Below are positions 1 to 6,963 of a DNA stretch of 10,619 nt, piece by piece. A program made the translations under genes and the position numbers. Under the pieces are notes generated by a model. That model was not told the DNA's origin and ran no database searches. It worked only from the letters and a program-made list of their open reading frames with translations. Numbering within the stretch: the first letter of the stretch is position 1; every line of letters begins with the position of its first letter. The stretch is taken from contig CANQBU010000038.1 of assembly GCA_947589615.1 (NCBI GenBank), positions 1 through 10,619 on the forward strand, read 5' to 3'. Origin of the DNA: an uncultured Clostridia bacterium (GTDB lineage: Bacteria; Bacillota; Clostridia; Christensenellales; UBA1242).

Positions 1-2337
1 GTCCTTCGTTCTTAGATCTCCCCCCATATATTCGCTCTCAAAAGTAACATTTGTGCCGGTTATGTCAAACTGGGTGATTTCAAATTGGAATTCCTGCGTT
101 TCGTCAAAATATTTGCCTTTACCTATGACCTTGAATGTTTTAATTCCACAATTTTTAAAATCTGTCGTGCCGACCAACTCGTAGTCTTGCCCCTCTATAA
201 GGGTTTCTCCGTCAATTTTTATTATTGGTTTTTGATCATGTCCGTTGTATACTTTTTGGCCTGTTGGGCTCTCCACTTCAGCTCGTAAAATATTTGTTTT
301 AATTTTATAATATAAAGTATAATTATTAGTAATTTCATTTTTAATTTGCTCGTTGCTAGCCGCCATTTTCAATTTTTCACTTAATTTTTCGGCATTTACA
401 TAGTTATCTTCTTTATCAAACCATTTGCCAGTATCGGTGGTAGCCCGAAATTCATAAGCTTCATCAAAAACCCAACCATTACTCGTTTCGCACCACCCTG
501 CATCTTTTTCAAACAATTTATATTCCGTTGTTATATCTGATTCATCCTTTTGGAACGTTATTGCAACAGGAAAAGTGATTTTGTATTTATAATTATAATA
601 ATATAGATTAAATGCATTTTCTGTTTTTAATTGGTTTGCCCTACCCTCATTACTCGCAACAATAACTTGAAGCGCTGGACACGAATTAAATGTGTTACTC
701 TCTATTTTTGTCACACTATCAGATATGACTATACTTTGTAATGATGAGCAACCATAAAATGCAGAAGAGCCTATGCTTGTCACCTTGTCAGATATGACTA
801 TACTTTGTAATGATGAACAACCTGCAAACGTAGAATATTCTATTTTTCCCAGATCACCTTCCTTATTTATGTTGACAACACTCAGTTGTGAACAACCAGA
901 AAATGCAGAAGAGCCTATACTTGTCACTTTTTTGGGAATCGTTATTTCTTGCAATTCTTCGCAAGCTTTAAATGCATCATAGCCTATTGTCTCCAGACTG
1001 CTGTCATCAATTAATCCTACACCACGTAATTTCGAACAATTCTCAAATGCATAATTACCTATACTTGTCACTTCTTTAGGAATTGTTATTTCTTGCAATT
1101 CTTTGCAACCTTTAAATGCACTTTTACCTATACTTTCCACACTATTGGGTATGATTATACTTAATAATGATGAACAATTCTCAAATGCATTATTGCCTAT
1201 ACTTGGCACACCATCAGGTATGTCTATTACTTGTATTAAAGTGCACTCTTTAAATGCAGCTTCGCCTATACTTTGCACGGCTTTGGGAATATCTATACTT
1301 TGTAAAGATGAACAATTCTCAAATGCATTATTGCCTATACTTGTCACACCATTGGGAATGTTTATCTCTTGTAGTGCTTTGCAACCAGAAAACGCAGAGC
1401 TTCCAATACTTGTCACTCCATCGGGTATCTTTATACTTGGTAATGATGAACATCCATAAAATAAAAAACCGCTTATACTTGTCACTCCATTGGGAATGTT
1501 TATCTCTTGTAGTGCTTTGCAACCAGAAAACGCAGAGCTTCCAATACTTGTCACTCCATTGGGTATCTTTATACTTGGTAATGATGAACATCCATAAAAT
1601 AAAAAATTGCTTATACTTGTCACACCATCGGGAATGTTTATCTCTTGCAATGCTTCGCAACCAGAAAATGCAGACCCCCCTATACTTGTCACAGTATTGG
1701 GAATATCTATTCTTGGCAAATTTATACAATCCTCAAAGGCACCAGACTCTATATACATCAGCTTGCTATCATTATCCATGTTGACAGTTCGTAACTGTGA
1801 ACATCCAGAAAATGCATACGGAAATATCCATCTAACTTCTTTGGGAATATCTATACTTTGTAAAGATGAACAGTTTTTAAAAACTTCACGGTAAATATAC
1901 AATAACTTATCGGGTAAGTCTATGCTTTTTAATTTTTCACACCCATAAAATGCATAATCGTCTATCTCTTGCAACGAAGAAGCTTCAGCAAAAGAAACGT
2001 TAATCAGCTGAGCCGATTTGTCTCCAAACATAGACTGATATGGATAAGAATCTACTCCCTTCACAGAAGTGATGCTTGTCGGAAACACAACATTAAAATA
2101 TGCTTCGCCAATATCTGCGAGCACCTCATCTTTTAATCCTGTGCAGGTCCCACCATCAATTTTAAAATCCTCCACATTTTCTATAGTCTTCGTGGCTGTT
2201 GGTTCCTCTTCTGCATTGGTTTGAGTTGAAGGCAACGCTTTGCGAGTTATGTCCACGCTTAAAAATATACCAAGTCCCAGCATGGATACCACAATTAAAG
2301 CCAAAAAGAATTTAAAAATATTCTGTCTCTTTGTCAT
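1..2337 (-). CDS. BspA-type leucine-rich repeat surface protein, 3' end outside window
   Basis: This reading frame is open for 779 codons from ATG at 2337 and runs off the left edge without a stop. The start is set by a strong Shine-Dalgarno AAGGAGG six bases upstream. Residues 1-7 are basic and residues 8-26 hydrophobic, giving a signal peptide or signal anchor, so the protein is probably exported. Residues about 111-555 form 19 BspA/LRR_5-type repeats, recognisable by AF-x-(G/N)C followed by L-x-x-I-x-IP-x-x-V-x-SIG. The repeat cysteines fall at 133, 156, 179, 204, 227 and so on to 553. Residues about 684-757 (YNG, GQDYE, GKGKY) resemble Ig-like repeats of Bacillota wall proteins, and a second copy seems to begin near 760. 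Members of this family are usually surface proteins, some binding host or other bacterial partners; that role is inferred here. The wall anchor, if there is one, lies outside the window. Family call is confident; ligand unknown. Confidence 0.93.
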   Translation of the reverse strand, partial: MTKRQNIFKFFLALIVVSMLGLGIFLSVDITRKALPSTQTNAEEEPTATKTIENVEDFKIDGGTCTGLKDEVLADIGEAYFNVVFPTSITSVKGVDSYPYQSMFGDKSAQLINVSFAEASSLQEIDDYAFYGCEKLKSIDLPDKLLYIYREVFKNCSSLQSIDIPKEVRWIFPYAFSGCSQLRTVNMDNDSKLMYIESGAFEDCINLPRIDIPNTVTSIGGSAFSGCEALQEINIPDGVTSISNFLFYGCSSLPSIKIPNGVTSIGSSAFSGCKALQEINIPNGVTSISGFLFYGCSSLPSIKIPDGVTSIGSSAFSGCKALQEINIPNGVTSIGNNAFENCSSLQSIDIPKAVQSIGEAAFKECTLIQVIDIPDGVPSIGNNAFENCSSLLSIIIPNSVESIGKSAFKGCKELQEITIPKEVTSIGNYAFENCSKLRGVGLIDDSSLETIGYDAFKACEELQEITIPKKVTSIGSSAFSGCSQLSVVNINKEGDLGKIEYSTFAGCSSLQSIVISDKVTSIGSSAFYGCSSLQSIVISDSVTKIESNTFNSCPALQVIVASNEGRANQLKTENAFNLYYYNYKYKITFPVAITFQKDESDITTEYKLFEKDAGWCETSNGWVFDEAYEFRATTDTGKWFDKEDNYVNAEKLSEKLKMAASNEQIKNEITNNYTLYYKIKTNILRAEVESPTGQKVYNGHDQKPIIKIDGETLIEGQDYELVGTTDFKNCGIKTFKVIGKGKYFDETQEFQFEITQFDITGTNVTFESEYMGGDLRTKD
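672..2004 (-). repeat. Array of 19 leucine-rich repeats coding for 23-25 residues each
   Basis: These are protein-level repeats within the surface protein gene. The spacing between successive repeat cysteines is 23 residues (69 bp) throughout, except for three units of 25 residues that end at Cys204, Cys459 and Cys507. Those three replace the IP-x-x-VTSIG turn with a longer acidic stretch such as DNDSKL, DDSSLE or KEGDL. Between about Cys227 and Cys319 two repeat types alternate: SAFSGC followed by (K/E)ALQEI, and FLFYGC followed by SSLPSI. This gives a 46-residue super-repeat. Confidence 0.93.
1336..1611 (-). repeat. 138-bp tandem duplication inside the repeat gene
   Basis: Positions 1336-1473 and 1474-1611 align base for base with an offset of 138. 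I count four differences (at 1348, near 1422, and at 1469-1470), about 97% identity. A third, more diverged partial copy continues to about 1660. The unit is 46 codons, exactly two leucine-rich repeats, so gain or loss of a unit keeps the frame. The identity is much higher than between other repeats in the array, which points to a recent duplication or ongoing homogenisation. Confidence 0.9.
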
Positions 2338-2343
2338 TTTCCC

Positions 2344-2350
2344 CCTCCTT
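2344..2350 (-). promoter_or_regulatory. Ribosome binding site of the surface protein gene
   Basis: AAGGAGG on the minus strand, followed by GGGAAA and then ATG at 2337, a six-base spacing. It fixes the start codon and is close to the ideal complement of the 16S rRNA 3' end. Confidence 0.9.
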
Positions 2351-2383
2351 AAAACAACTTCGGACAAGTTTAACTTTAATATT

Positions 2384-2413
2384 ATTATAACTAAGATTGT
2401 CACAAGTAGTCAA
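2384..2413 (-). promoter_or_regulatory. Proximal sigma-A-like promoter of the surface protein gene
   Basis: TTGACT (2408-2413) and a perfect TATAAT (2384-2389) are separated by 18 bases on the minus strand. Transcription would begin near 2377, giving a leader of about 40 nt that contains the ribosome binding site. This promoter does not include the poly-G tract, so it could give basal expression independent of tract length. It is predicted from motif matches only. Confidence 0.65.
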
Positions 2414-2445
2414 ACATTCTGACGAAATTTGTCGAAAATTGTATT

Positions 2446-2469
2446 CATTATATATTTTTATATATAATG
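2446..2469. repeat. Perfect inverted repeat with 10-bp arms between the two promoters
   Basis: On the minus strand the arm CATTATATAT is followed by a four-base AAAA loop and the exact complement of the arm. It lies just downstream of the predicted start of the distal promoter and upstream of the proximal -35. Both arms are almost all A/T and no T-run follows directly, so it looks more like an operator or a simple AT-rich cruciform than a terminator. Confidence 0.6.
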
Positions 2470-2478
2470 TATAGCCTA

Positions 2479-2510
2479 ATTATAAATTATCCCCCCCCCC
2501 AATATGTCAA
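2479..2510 (-). promoter_or_regulatory. Distal promoter with a ten-G tract in its spacer, candidate phase-variable promoter
   Basis: On the minus strand a perfect TTGACA (2505-2510) is followed by TATT, ten G residues (2491-2500), ATAATT and a perfect TATAAT (2479-2484). The spacer is 20 bases as read here; 17 is the usual optimum for sigma-A/sigma-70 promoters. Loss of two or three G residues would bring the two hexamers to 17-18 bases. A second -10-like GATAAT overlaps the last G, 13 bases from TTGACA. Transcription would give a leader of about 135 nt. Promoter strength and variability are inferred. Confidence 0.6.
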
Positions 2511-2778
2511 GTGATTTGATGAATATTTTAAAAAACAATAAAAACAAGAAAAATTATTTATGATTTAACTTTCAATCTATCGAATTTTCAAATGGGCATT
2601 TACGATATTATTTCGCACTTCATTTAAGCATCATCTTATTAAATTCTTATGTGAATTTGCAATCATATTGGCTTTCAATAAATTATTAAAGAAAACGATA
2701 CAAATCATTCGCTGCTATTCTTATATATACACAAAAAGGAAGAAAAACTTTGGCAATTACTCTTTTATCCCTTGTATA

Positions 2779-2812
2779 AAAAATCCCAAATTTGAGATGA
2801 TTTGAGATTTTT
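2779..2812. terminator. AT-rich hairpin, possible bidirectional terminator
   Basis: The 13-base arms at 2779-2791 and 2800-2812 pair over an eight-base loop, with one G-T type mismatch. Each arm ends in a run of A or T, so either strand would give a hairpin with a U-rich 3' side. The stem has few G-C pairs and is therefore a weak terminator on its own. It could back up the terminator at 2888-2917. Confidence 0.4.
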
Positions 2813-2887
2813 CTTGTGAAAAATAGTGATTTTTTATTAAAAAATATGGTTTTTAAGGAAATTTTCTTATATTTGCAATTTTTAAGC

Positions 2888-2917
2888 AAAAAAATGACAA
2901 GAAAATATTATCCTGTC
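2888..2917 (-). terminator. Rho-independent terminator after ynbB
   Basis: Beginning at the last base of the ynbB stop codon, the minus strand has GACAGGA, an eight-base AT loop, and TCTTGTC. This makes a seven-pair stem with one G-U pair. It is followed by A and then seven T residues (2888-2894). The placement directly after the last gene of the operon and the T-run support it, although the stem is short. Confidence 0.65.
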
Positions 2918-4149
2918 TATTTTTTCATTTCTAATAAAATTTTTTCAGCGAACATTTTTACATGTTCATAGGTTAATCCACCTTGAAAATATGCTATAAA
3001 TGGTGCTCGCAATGGGCTATCACACGAAAGCTCTATTGATGCGCCCCCTACAAATGTTCCTGCCGCCATTATAACCTTATCCTTATAACCCGGCATATCC
3101 CATGGCAATGGCAATACAAAACCATCGACAGGCGATATAGTTTGAACAAGCTGAACAAACTTGACAAGTTCTTCGGCATTATTAAAAACAACGGATTTTA
3201 TAATATCTTGAGGTTTTTCATCATTTGAAGGTATAATCTTATATCCCATATCCTCCATTATTTGTCCAACTAGTAAACTCCCCTTTAAACTTTGGGCAAC
3301 AACATGAGGAGAAAGGAAAATCCCTTGATAAAATAGCCTATACCCCATTTCAAAAGAGCCAAGCTCCAATTTTAAAGATGGATTTGTGTAGCGAGTTGCA
3401 ACTAGATCAATTGCTTTTTCCGTTCCGACAACATATCCCCCAGTTGGAGCAATTCCTCCGCCTGGATTTTTAATCAAAGACCCAACAATCACATCGGCTC
3501 CGACATCGGTAGGTTCGATTGTGTCAACAAATTCTCCATAACAATTATCTACAACTATTAATGATTCAGGAGATAACTTTTTCACCATATCAAAGAGTGG
3601 CTTCATATCGCTTGGCGCCAATGCTTTTCTATTGCTATATCCTCTTGACCTTTGAAGGTAAACAACTTTTGGTTTATATTCTTCAACAAATTTTGTTATT
3701 TTATCATAATCAAATTCGCTGTTTTCCAAAAGATCAATTTGTTTAAATATTACACCAAAATCTTCAAGAGATGCGTTTCCAATGCCAAACAAGCTTTCTT
3801 GGATTGTGTCATAAGGCAATCCTGTCACGGAAAGCATCACGTCACCGCGGCGTAAAATTCCGTATAAAACCGTCGTTATTGCATGAGTCCCACACAAAAG
3901 ATGAGGAGAAACTAATGCTTTATCACCGCCAAAGATTTTTGCATATACTTTCGCAAGAGTATCCCTTCCCACATCATCATATCCATAACCGCTGCTTCCT
4001 TGAAAACACTGCGAAGATACTCGGCACTCTATAAAGGCATTTAATACTTTTTTTTGATTATAAAATGCTATTTGGTCTATTCTTTTAAATTGCTGCTGAA
4101 GTTTTTCTTCCTCTTCTGATAAATATTTCTCTATTTCGTTTTTATCCAC
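2917..4149 (-). CDS. ynbB: YnbB-type PLP-dependent protein, methionine gamma-lyase-like / aluminium resistance family
   Basis: The 410-residue product matches the COG4100 family in length and motifs. It has the fold-type I PLP enzyme layout: GRDTLAKVYAKIFGG near the N-terminus, SVTGLPYDT, LQRSRGYS-x-R, Asp201 in VVDNCYGEF (expected to contact the PLP ring nitrogen), and Lys227 in SLIKNPGGG (the likely Schiff-base lysine). The C-terminal part has GTFVGGASIELS. The family resembles Cys/Met-metabolism lyases, but its physiological substrate is not settled; the aluminium-resistance name comes from early annotation. I infer a cytoplasmic PLP enzyme without naming a reaction. The start is GTG, supported by AAAGGAG eight bases upstream, and overlaps the end of miaA by 19 nt. 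In Bacillus-like genomes this gene lies near miaA, hfq and hflX; hfq and hflX are not next to it here. It is probably the last gene of the operon. Confidence 0.9.
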   Translation of the reverse strand: MDKNEIEKYLSEEEEKLQQQFKRIDQIAFYNQKKVLNAFIECRVSSQCFQGSSGYGYDDVGRDTLAKVYAKIFGGDKALVSPHLLCGTHAITTVLYGILRRGDVMLSVTGLPYDTIQESLFGIGNASLEDFGVIFKQIDLLENSEFDYDKITKFVEEYKPKVVYLQRSRGYSNRKALAPSDMKPLFDMVKKLSPESLIVVDNCYGEFVDTIEPTDVGADVIVGSLIKNPGGGIAPTGGYVVGTEKAIDLVATRYTNPSLKLELGSFEMGYRLFYQGIFLSPHVVAQSLKGSLLVGQIMEDMGYKIIPSNDEKPQDIIKSVVFNNAEELVKFVQLVQTISPVDGFVLPLPWDMPGYKDKVIMAAGTFVGGASIELSCDSPLRAPFIAYFQGGLTYEHVKMFAEKILLEMKK

Positions 4150-5027
4150 TCATCTATCTCCTTTAATATCATATTTACTTGATTTTCATCCTGCAAATTA
4201 ACTATTTCTCCTTTTATTTTCTTCATAAATGTAATTTGTCTTTTTGCATAATTTCGAGTATGTTGACTTATAAGCGACTCCAAAGTTTGTAAATCTATTT
4301 CCCCTCTTAAATATGACATCGTTTCTTTATATCCAATTGCATTCAGGGGTTGGCAATCACCATATTTTCCATATAAAAATTTTGTTTCATCTATAAGTCC
4401 GCTTTCCAGCATGATTTTAGTCCTTTGATTGATTCTTTTATATAATTCATCTCTTGGCATATCCAAAATGATAATTTTAAAATCATAATTTATCTTTGAC
4501 CCGCTCTTAGAGCCACCGAATTTTTCGATTTCTATCGCCCGTATCAATCTTACCTTATTATTTCTATCAATTGAATTATATACCTCTTCATTTAAGTCCT
4601 TTAACTCTTTTTGCAGGGATTCTATACCCTCTTTTTCATATTTTATCTCAAGAGATTTTCTAAAATCATCATGGCGTTCCACACCACCAAAGTTATAGCC
4701 GTTTACAAGAGACTTTATATATAATCCTGTTCCTCCCACAATCAAAGGAATTTTCCCTTTTTTGTGAATTTCTTCTATCTTCTGGAGTGTATATTTATAA
4801 AACTCCCCACTTGAAAAGATTTCTTTAGGAGAAATAATGTCGATTCCATAATGAATTATGCCTTGCTTTTCTTCTTCCTTTATTTTGGCAGAACCTATAT
4901 TAAATTCTTTATATACCGACACAGAATCCGCCGAAATTATTTCTAAATTATATCTTTTTGCTAAAATTATTGAAAATTGTGTTTTGCCTATTCCGGTCGC
5001 ACCCATGAGTATCAGAACTTTTTTCAT
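4131..5027 (-). CDS. miaA: tRNA dimethylallyltransferase
   Basis: MiaA transfers the dimethylallyl group of DMAPP to N6 of A37 in tRNAs that read UNN codons, giving i6A37, which MiaB then methylthiolates. The 298-residue protein has the normal length and landmarks: a P-loop GATGIGKT at residues 9-16, Asp34 in ISADS (position of the catalytic aspartate of the family), GGTGLYIKSL in the middle, and near the C-terminus LNAIGYKE and TRNYAKRQ-x-TF, the tRNA and substrate-binding region. The ATG at 5027 is four bases after the mutL stop. The nearest Shine-Dalgarno-like stretch, AAAAGGA, lies inside the mutL 3' end with a long spacing of 12, so translation is probably coupled to mutL. The gene shares an operon with miaB, its partner in the same modification. 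Cytoplasmic. Confidence 0.97.
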   Translation of the reverse strand: MKKVLILMGATGIGKTQFSIILAKRYNLEIISADSVSVYKEFNIGSAKIKEEEKQGIIHYGIDIISPKEIFSSGEFYKYTLQKIEEIHKKGKIPLIVGGTGLYIKSLVNGYNFGGVERHDDFRKSLEIKYEKEGIESLQKELKDLNEEVYNSIDRNNKVRLIRAIEIEKFGGSKSGSKINYDFKIIILDMPRDELYKRINQRTKIMLESGLIDETKFLYGKYGDCQPLNAIGYKETMSYLRGEIDLQTLESLISQHTRNYAKRQITFMKKIKGEIVNLQDENQVNMILKEIDEWIKTK

Positions 5028-5031
5028 TATT

Positions 5032-6963
5032 TTAAACTATCCTTTTAAACATCTTTTCAAATTCATGTTTTGTGATAATTAATGTTATAGGCCTTCCGTG
5101 TGGACAAAGCATTACACCTTTTCTAACCTCTTCAATTAAATATGCACACTCATCTTTGGATATAGAATCGCCCGCCTTAATTGCGTGCTTGCATGCACTT
5201 TGGCACAACTTACTGTGTATAAAATCGCTTGCCTTATTTTCAAGTCCTATACTTTCAGATATAATTTCGTCAACAAATTTCTCTAAATCAATGTCGGATA
5301 ACAATAATGGTATTCCGTTTATAAAATAATTGTATCCATTCTTATCGATGTCAAAACCAATTTTTCTTAGATTTTCTAAGATCATATCCACATTTTGTGA
5401 CTCTACAGCACTAAGAGTAAAAGTATAAGGAACCAATAATTTTTGTTGAACATTTGTTCCCTCATCTATTTTTTTTACAAGTCTATCATATAAAATTCGT
5501 TCATGACCAGCGTGTTGGTCGATAAAATATAAAGCATCATTATATTCAACTAAAATATATGTATTAAAAACTGTTCCTAAAATTTTCATTTCATCTTTGA
5601 CATCTGCCTGAAAGAAACTTGATGTATCCTGAATGTCGCGTGAATTTTTTGCCTGTTCAACATCAAAATAATACGTTTTTGCATCCTTTTTCTTTTGGCC
5701 ATTCGGCAAATTGCTTGGATTTAAGTTATTTTGATTATCTTCGGTCTGTCCCTTATTATCCTTTTCATCAGGGACATTAACCACAAATTCTTTTGGCTCA
5801 GTATCCTCAGTTAAATCAATGGAAAAACTCCTTCCCTCGCTTTCCCCCATTTTTTTTAATGGCAAAGGATTTTCAAAATTCTCGACAGTATTTTTTACTA
5901 CATTTTCAATCACTTCACCGCGTTCTTTGGCTTCGCCTTCTTCTTTTGTTTCATCAAAATGAATAAAACTCTGAATCTCATTGACGGCATACAGAGCCTT
6001 TTCTATTGCACGAGTAAACAATCCATATATCTTCCCCTGATTTTCAAATCTGACTTCTCTTTTTGAAGGATGAACATTTACATCAACACAATCAGCAGGA
6101 AGTTGTAATGATAAAACATATACAGGAAATCTTCCCTTCATTAGAAAAGAAGAATAAATATTTTGTATGCAAGTGGAAATCATACTATTTTCAACAAATC
6201 TTCCATTTACAAAAAGAGTCTGTTGAGTTCGATTGCTTTTAGAATATTGAGGCTTCGTTATATATCCATAAATACAATAGCCGTTTTCTTTATAATTCAC
6301 TTCAACTAAATTTTTATAAACATCATTTCCGTATATTGTATATATTATGTCTTGAATACTACAAGAAGTTGTGTTATATATCTGCTTCCCATCCGCATAA
6401 TACTGAAATGAAATATCACTGTGAGACAGCATAAATTTTTCTATTAAATGAGTAATTTCGGCTTCTTCGGTCTTTGGCTTCTTTAGAAACTTTGCCCTGA
6501 CTGGAGTGTTAAAGAATATATTTGAACAGCTTATCGTCGTTCCGTTTGAACGTGCAATTTCGGCAACTTTTCCAAATTCTCCGCCATCAACTTTTATTGT
6601 GTAACCAACTTGACTTTCCTCTGTTTTTGAAGATAATCTTACTTGGCTTATTGCAGCAATGCTAGCAAGCGCCTCCCCGCGAAAGCCCAGACTCGTTATA
6701 ACATCCAAATCTTCTTCGCTTGTTATCTTACTTGTTGCATGAGGCAAAAAGGCTGTCACTAAATCTTCTTTTTCAATTCCGCAACCATCATCTGAAACAG
6801 TTATATTCTTAATTCCGCCCTCTTCAATTTCTAATCGTATGTTCTTAGCCCCTGCATCAATGCTATTTTCAATCAACTCCTTTACAATTGACGCAGGTCG
6901 CTCAACAACCTCACCTGCCGATATCTTATTATAAATATTCGGAGTCAAGACATTTATTTTCAT
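5032..6963 (-). CDS. mutL: DNA mismatch repair protein MutL, endonuclease type
   Basis: MutL links mismatch recognition by MutS to strand incision. The 643-residue protein begins with the GHKL ATPase domain: Glu32-Asn33 in ELIENSIDAGA, DDGCGI at 58-63, and LGFRGEAL at 92-99. An acidic, low-complexity linker occupies roughly residues 345-470. The C-terminal domain has the metal-binding endonuclease motif beginning DQHAGHE at 482-488, a QKLLVP sequence at 507-512 that fits the beta-clamp-binding motif, ACKHAIKAGD, LCPHGRP and a terminal FKR. The motif DQHA-x2-E-x4-E ends in Asp493 rather than Glu, a conservative change. These features indicate a self-nicking MutL, as in bacteria without MutH. 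The ATG overlaps the mutS stop as ATGA and is preceded by AAAGGAGG, so it is both coupled and independently well initiated. Confidence 0.98.
   Translation of the reverse strand: MKINVLTPNIYNKISAGEVVERPASIVKELIENSIDAGAKNIRLEIEEGGIKNITVSDDGCGIEKEDLVTAFLPHATSKITSEEDLDVITSLGFRGEALASIAAISQVRLSSKTEESQVGYTIKVDGGEFGKVAEIARSNGTTISCSNIFFNTPVRAKFLKKPKTEEAEITHLIEKFMLSHSDISFQYYADGKQIYNTTSCSIQDIIYTIYGNDVYKNLVEVNYKENGYCIYGYITKPQYSKSNRTQQTLFVNGRFVENSMISTCIQNIYSSFLMKGRFPVYVLSLQLPADCVDVNVHPSKREVRFENQGKIYGLFTRAIEKALYAVNEIQSFIHFDETKEEGEAKERGEVIENVVKNTVENFENPLPLKKMGESEGRSFSIDLTEDTEPKEFVVNVPDEKDNKGQTEDNQNNLNPSNLPNGQKKKDAKTYYFDVEQAKNSRDIQDTSSFFQADVKDEMKILGTVFNTYILVEYNDALYFIDQHAGHERILYDRLVKKIDEGTNVQQKLLVPYTFTLSAVESQNVDMILENLRKIGFDIDKNGYNYFINGIPLLLSDIDLEKFVDEIISESIGLENKASDFIHSKLCQSACKHAIKAGDSISKDECAYLIEEVRKGVMLCPHGRPITLIITKHEFEKMFKRIV

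Larger units (their letters stand above)
2338..2916. other. 579-bp intergenic region, no gene recognised
   Basis: This AT-rich stretch separates the end of ynbB from the surface protein gene. Its right end carries the ynbB terminator (2888-2917), followed by an AT-rich hairpin (2779-2812). The left 180 bases carry two promoters, a ten-base C/G tract, an inverted repeat and a ribosome binding site. Between about 2521 and 2778 I see no RNA gene, mobile element or convincing reading frame. Confidence 0.8.

Noticed and set aside
1103..1784. Open frames on the plus strand and in another minus-strand frame (1328-1729) across the repeat array
   Set aside because: They are shadows of the 69-bp periodic coding repeats: any frame without a stop in one unit stays open across all units. 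The minus-strand frame from 2337 has the signal sequence, ribosome binding site and recognisable repeat motifs.
2356..2370. Short inverted repeat AACTT-N5-AAGTT between the proximal promoter and the ribosome binding site
   Set aside because: Five-base arms in AT-rich DNA are expected by chance, and I know of no matching operator or riboswitch.
2491..2500. Ten-C run read as a sequencing or assembly artefact only
   Set aside because: The exact length may be uncertain, but its position precisely between two perfect promoter hexamers makes pure artefact unlikely, so it is kept as a finding with that caveat.
2686..2889. 67-codon minus-strand frame in the intergenic region
   Set aside because: It would start with TTG inside the ynbB terminator, has no ribosome binding site, spans the 2779-2812 hairpin, and its Lys/Phe/Ile-rich composition is what AT-rich non-coding DNA gives.
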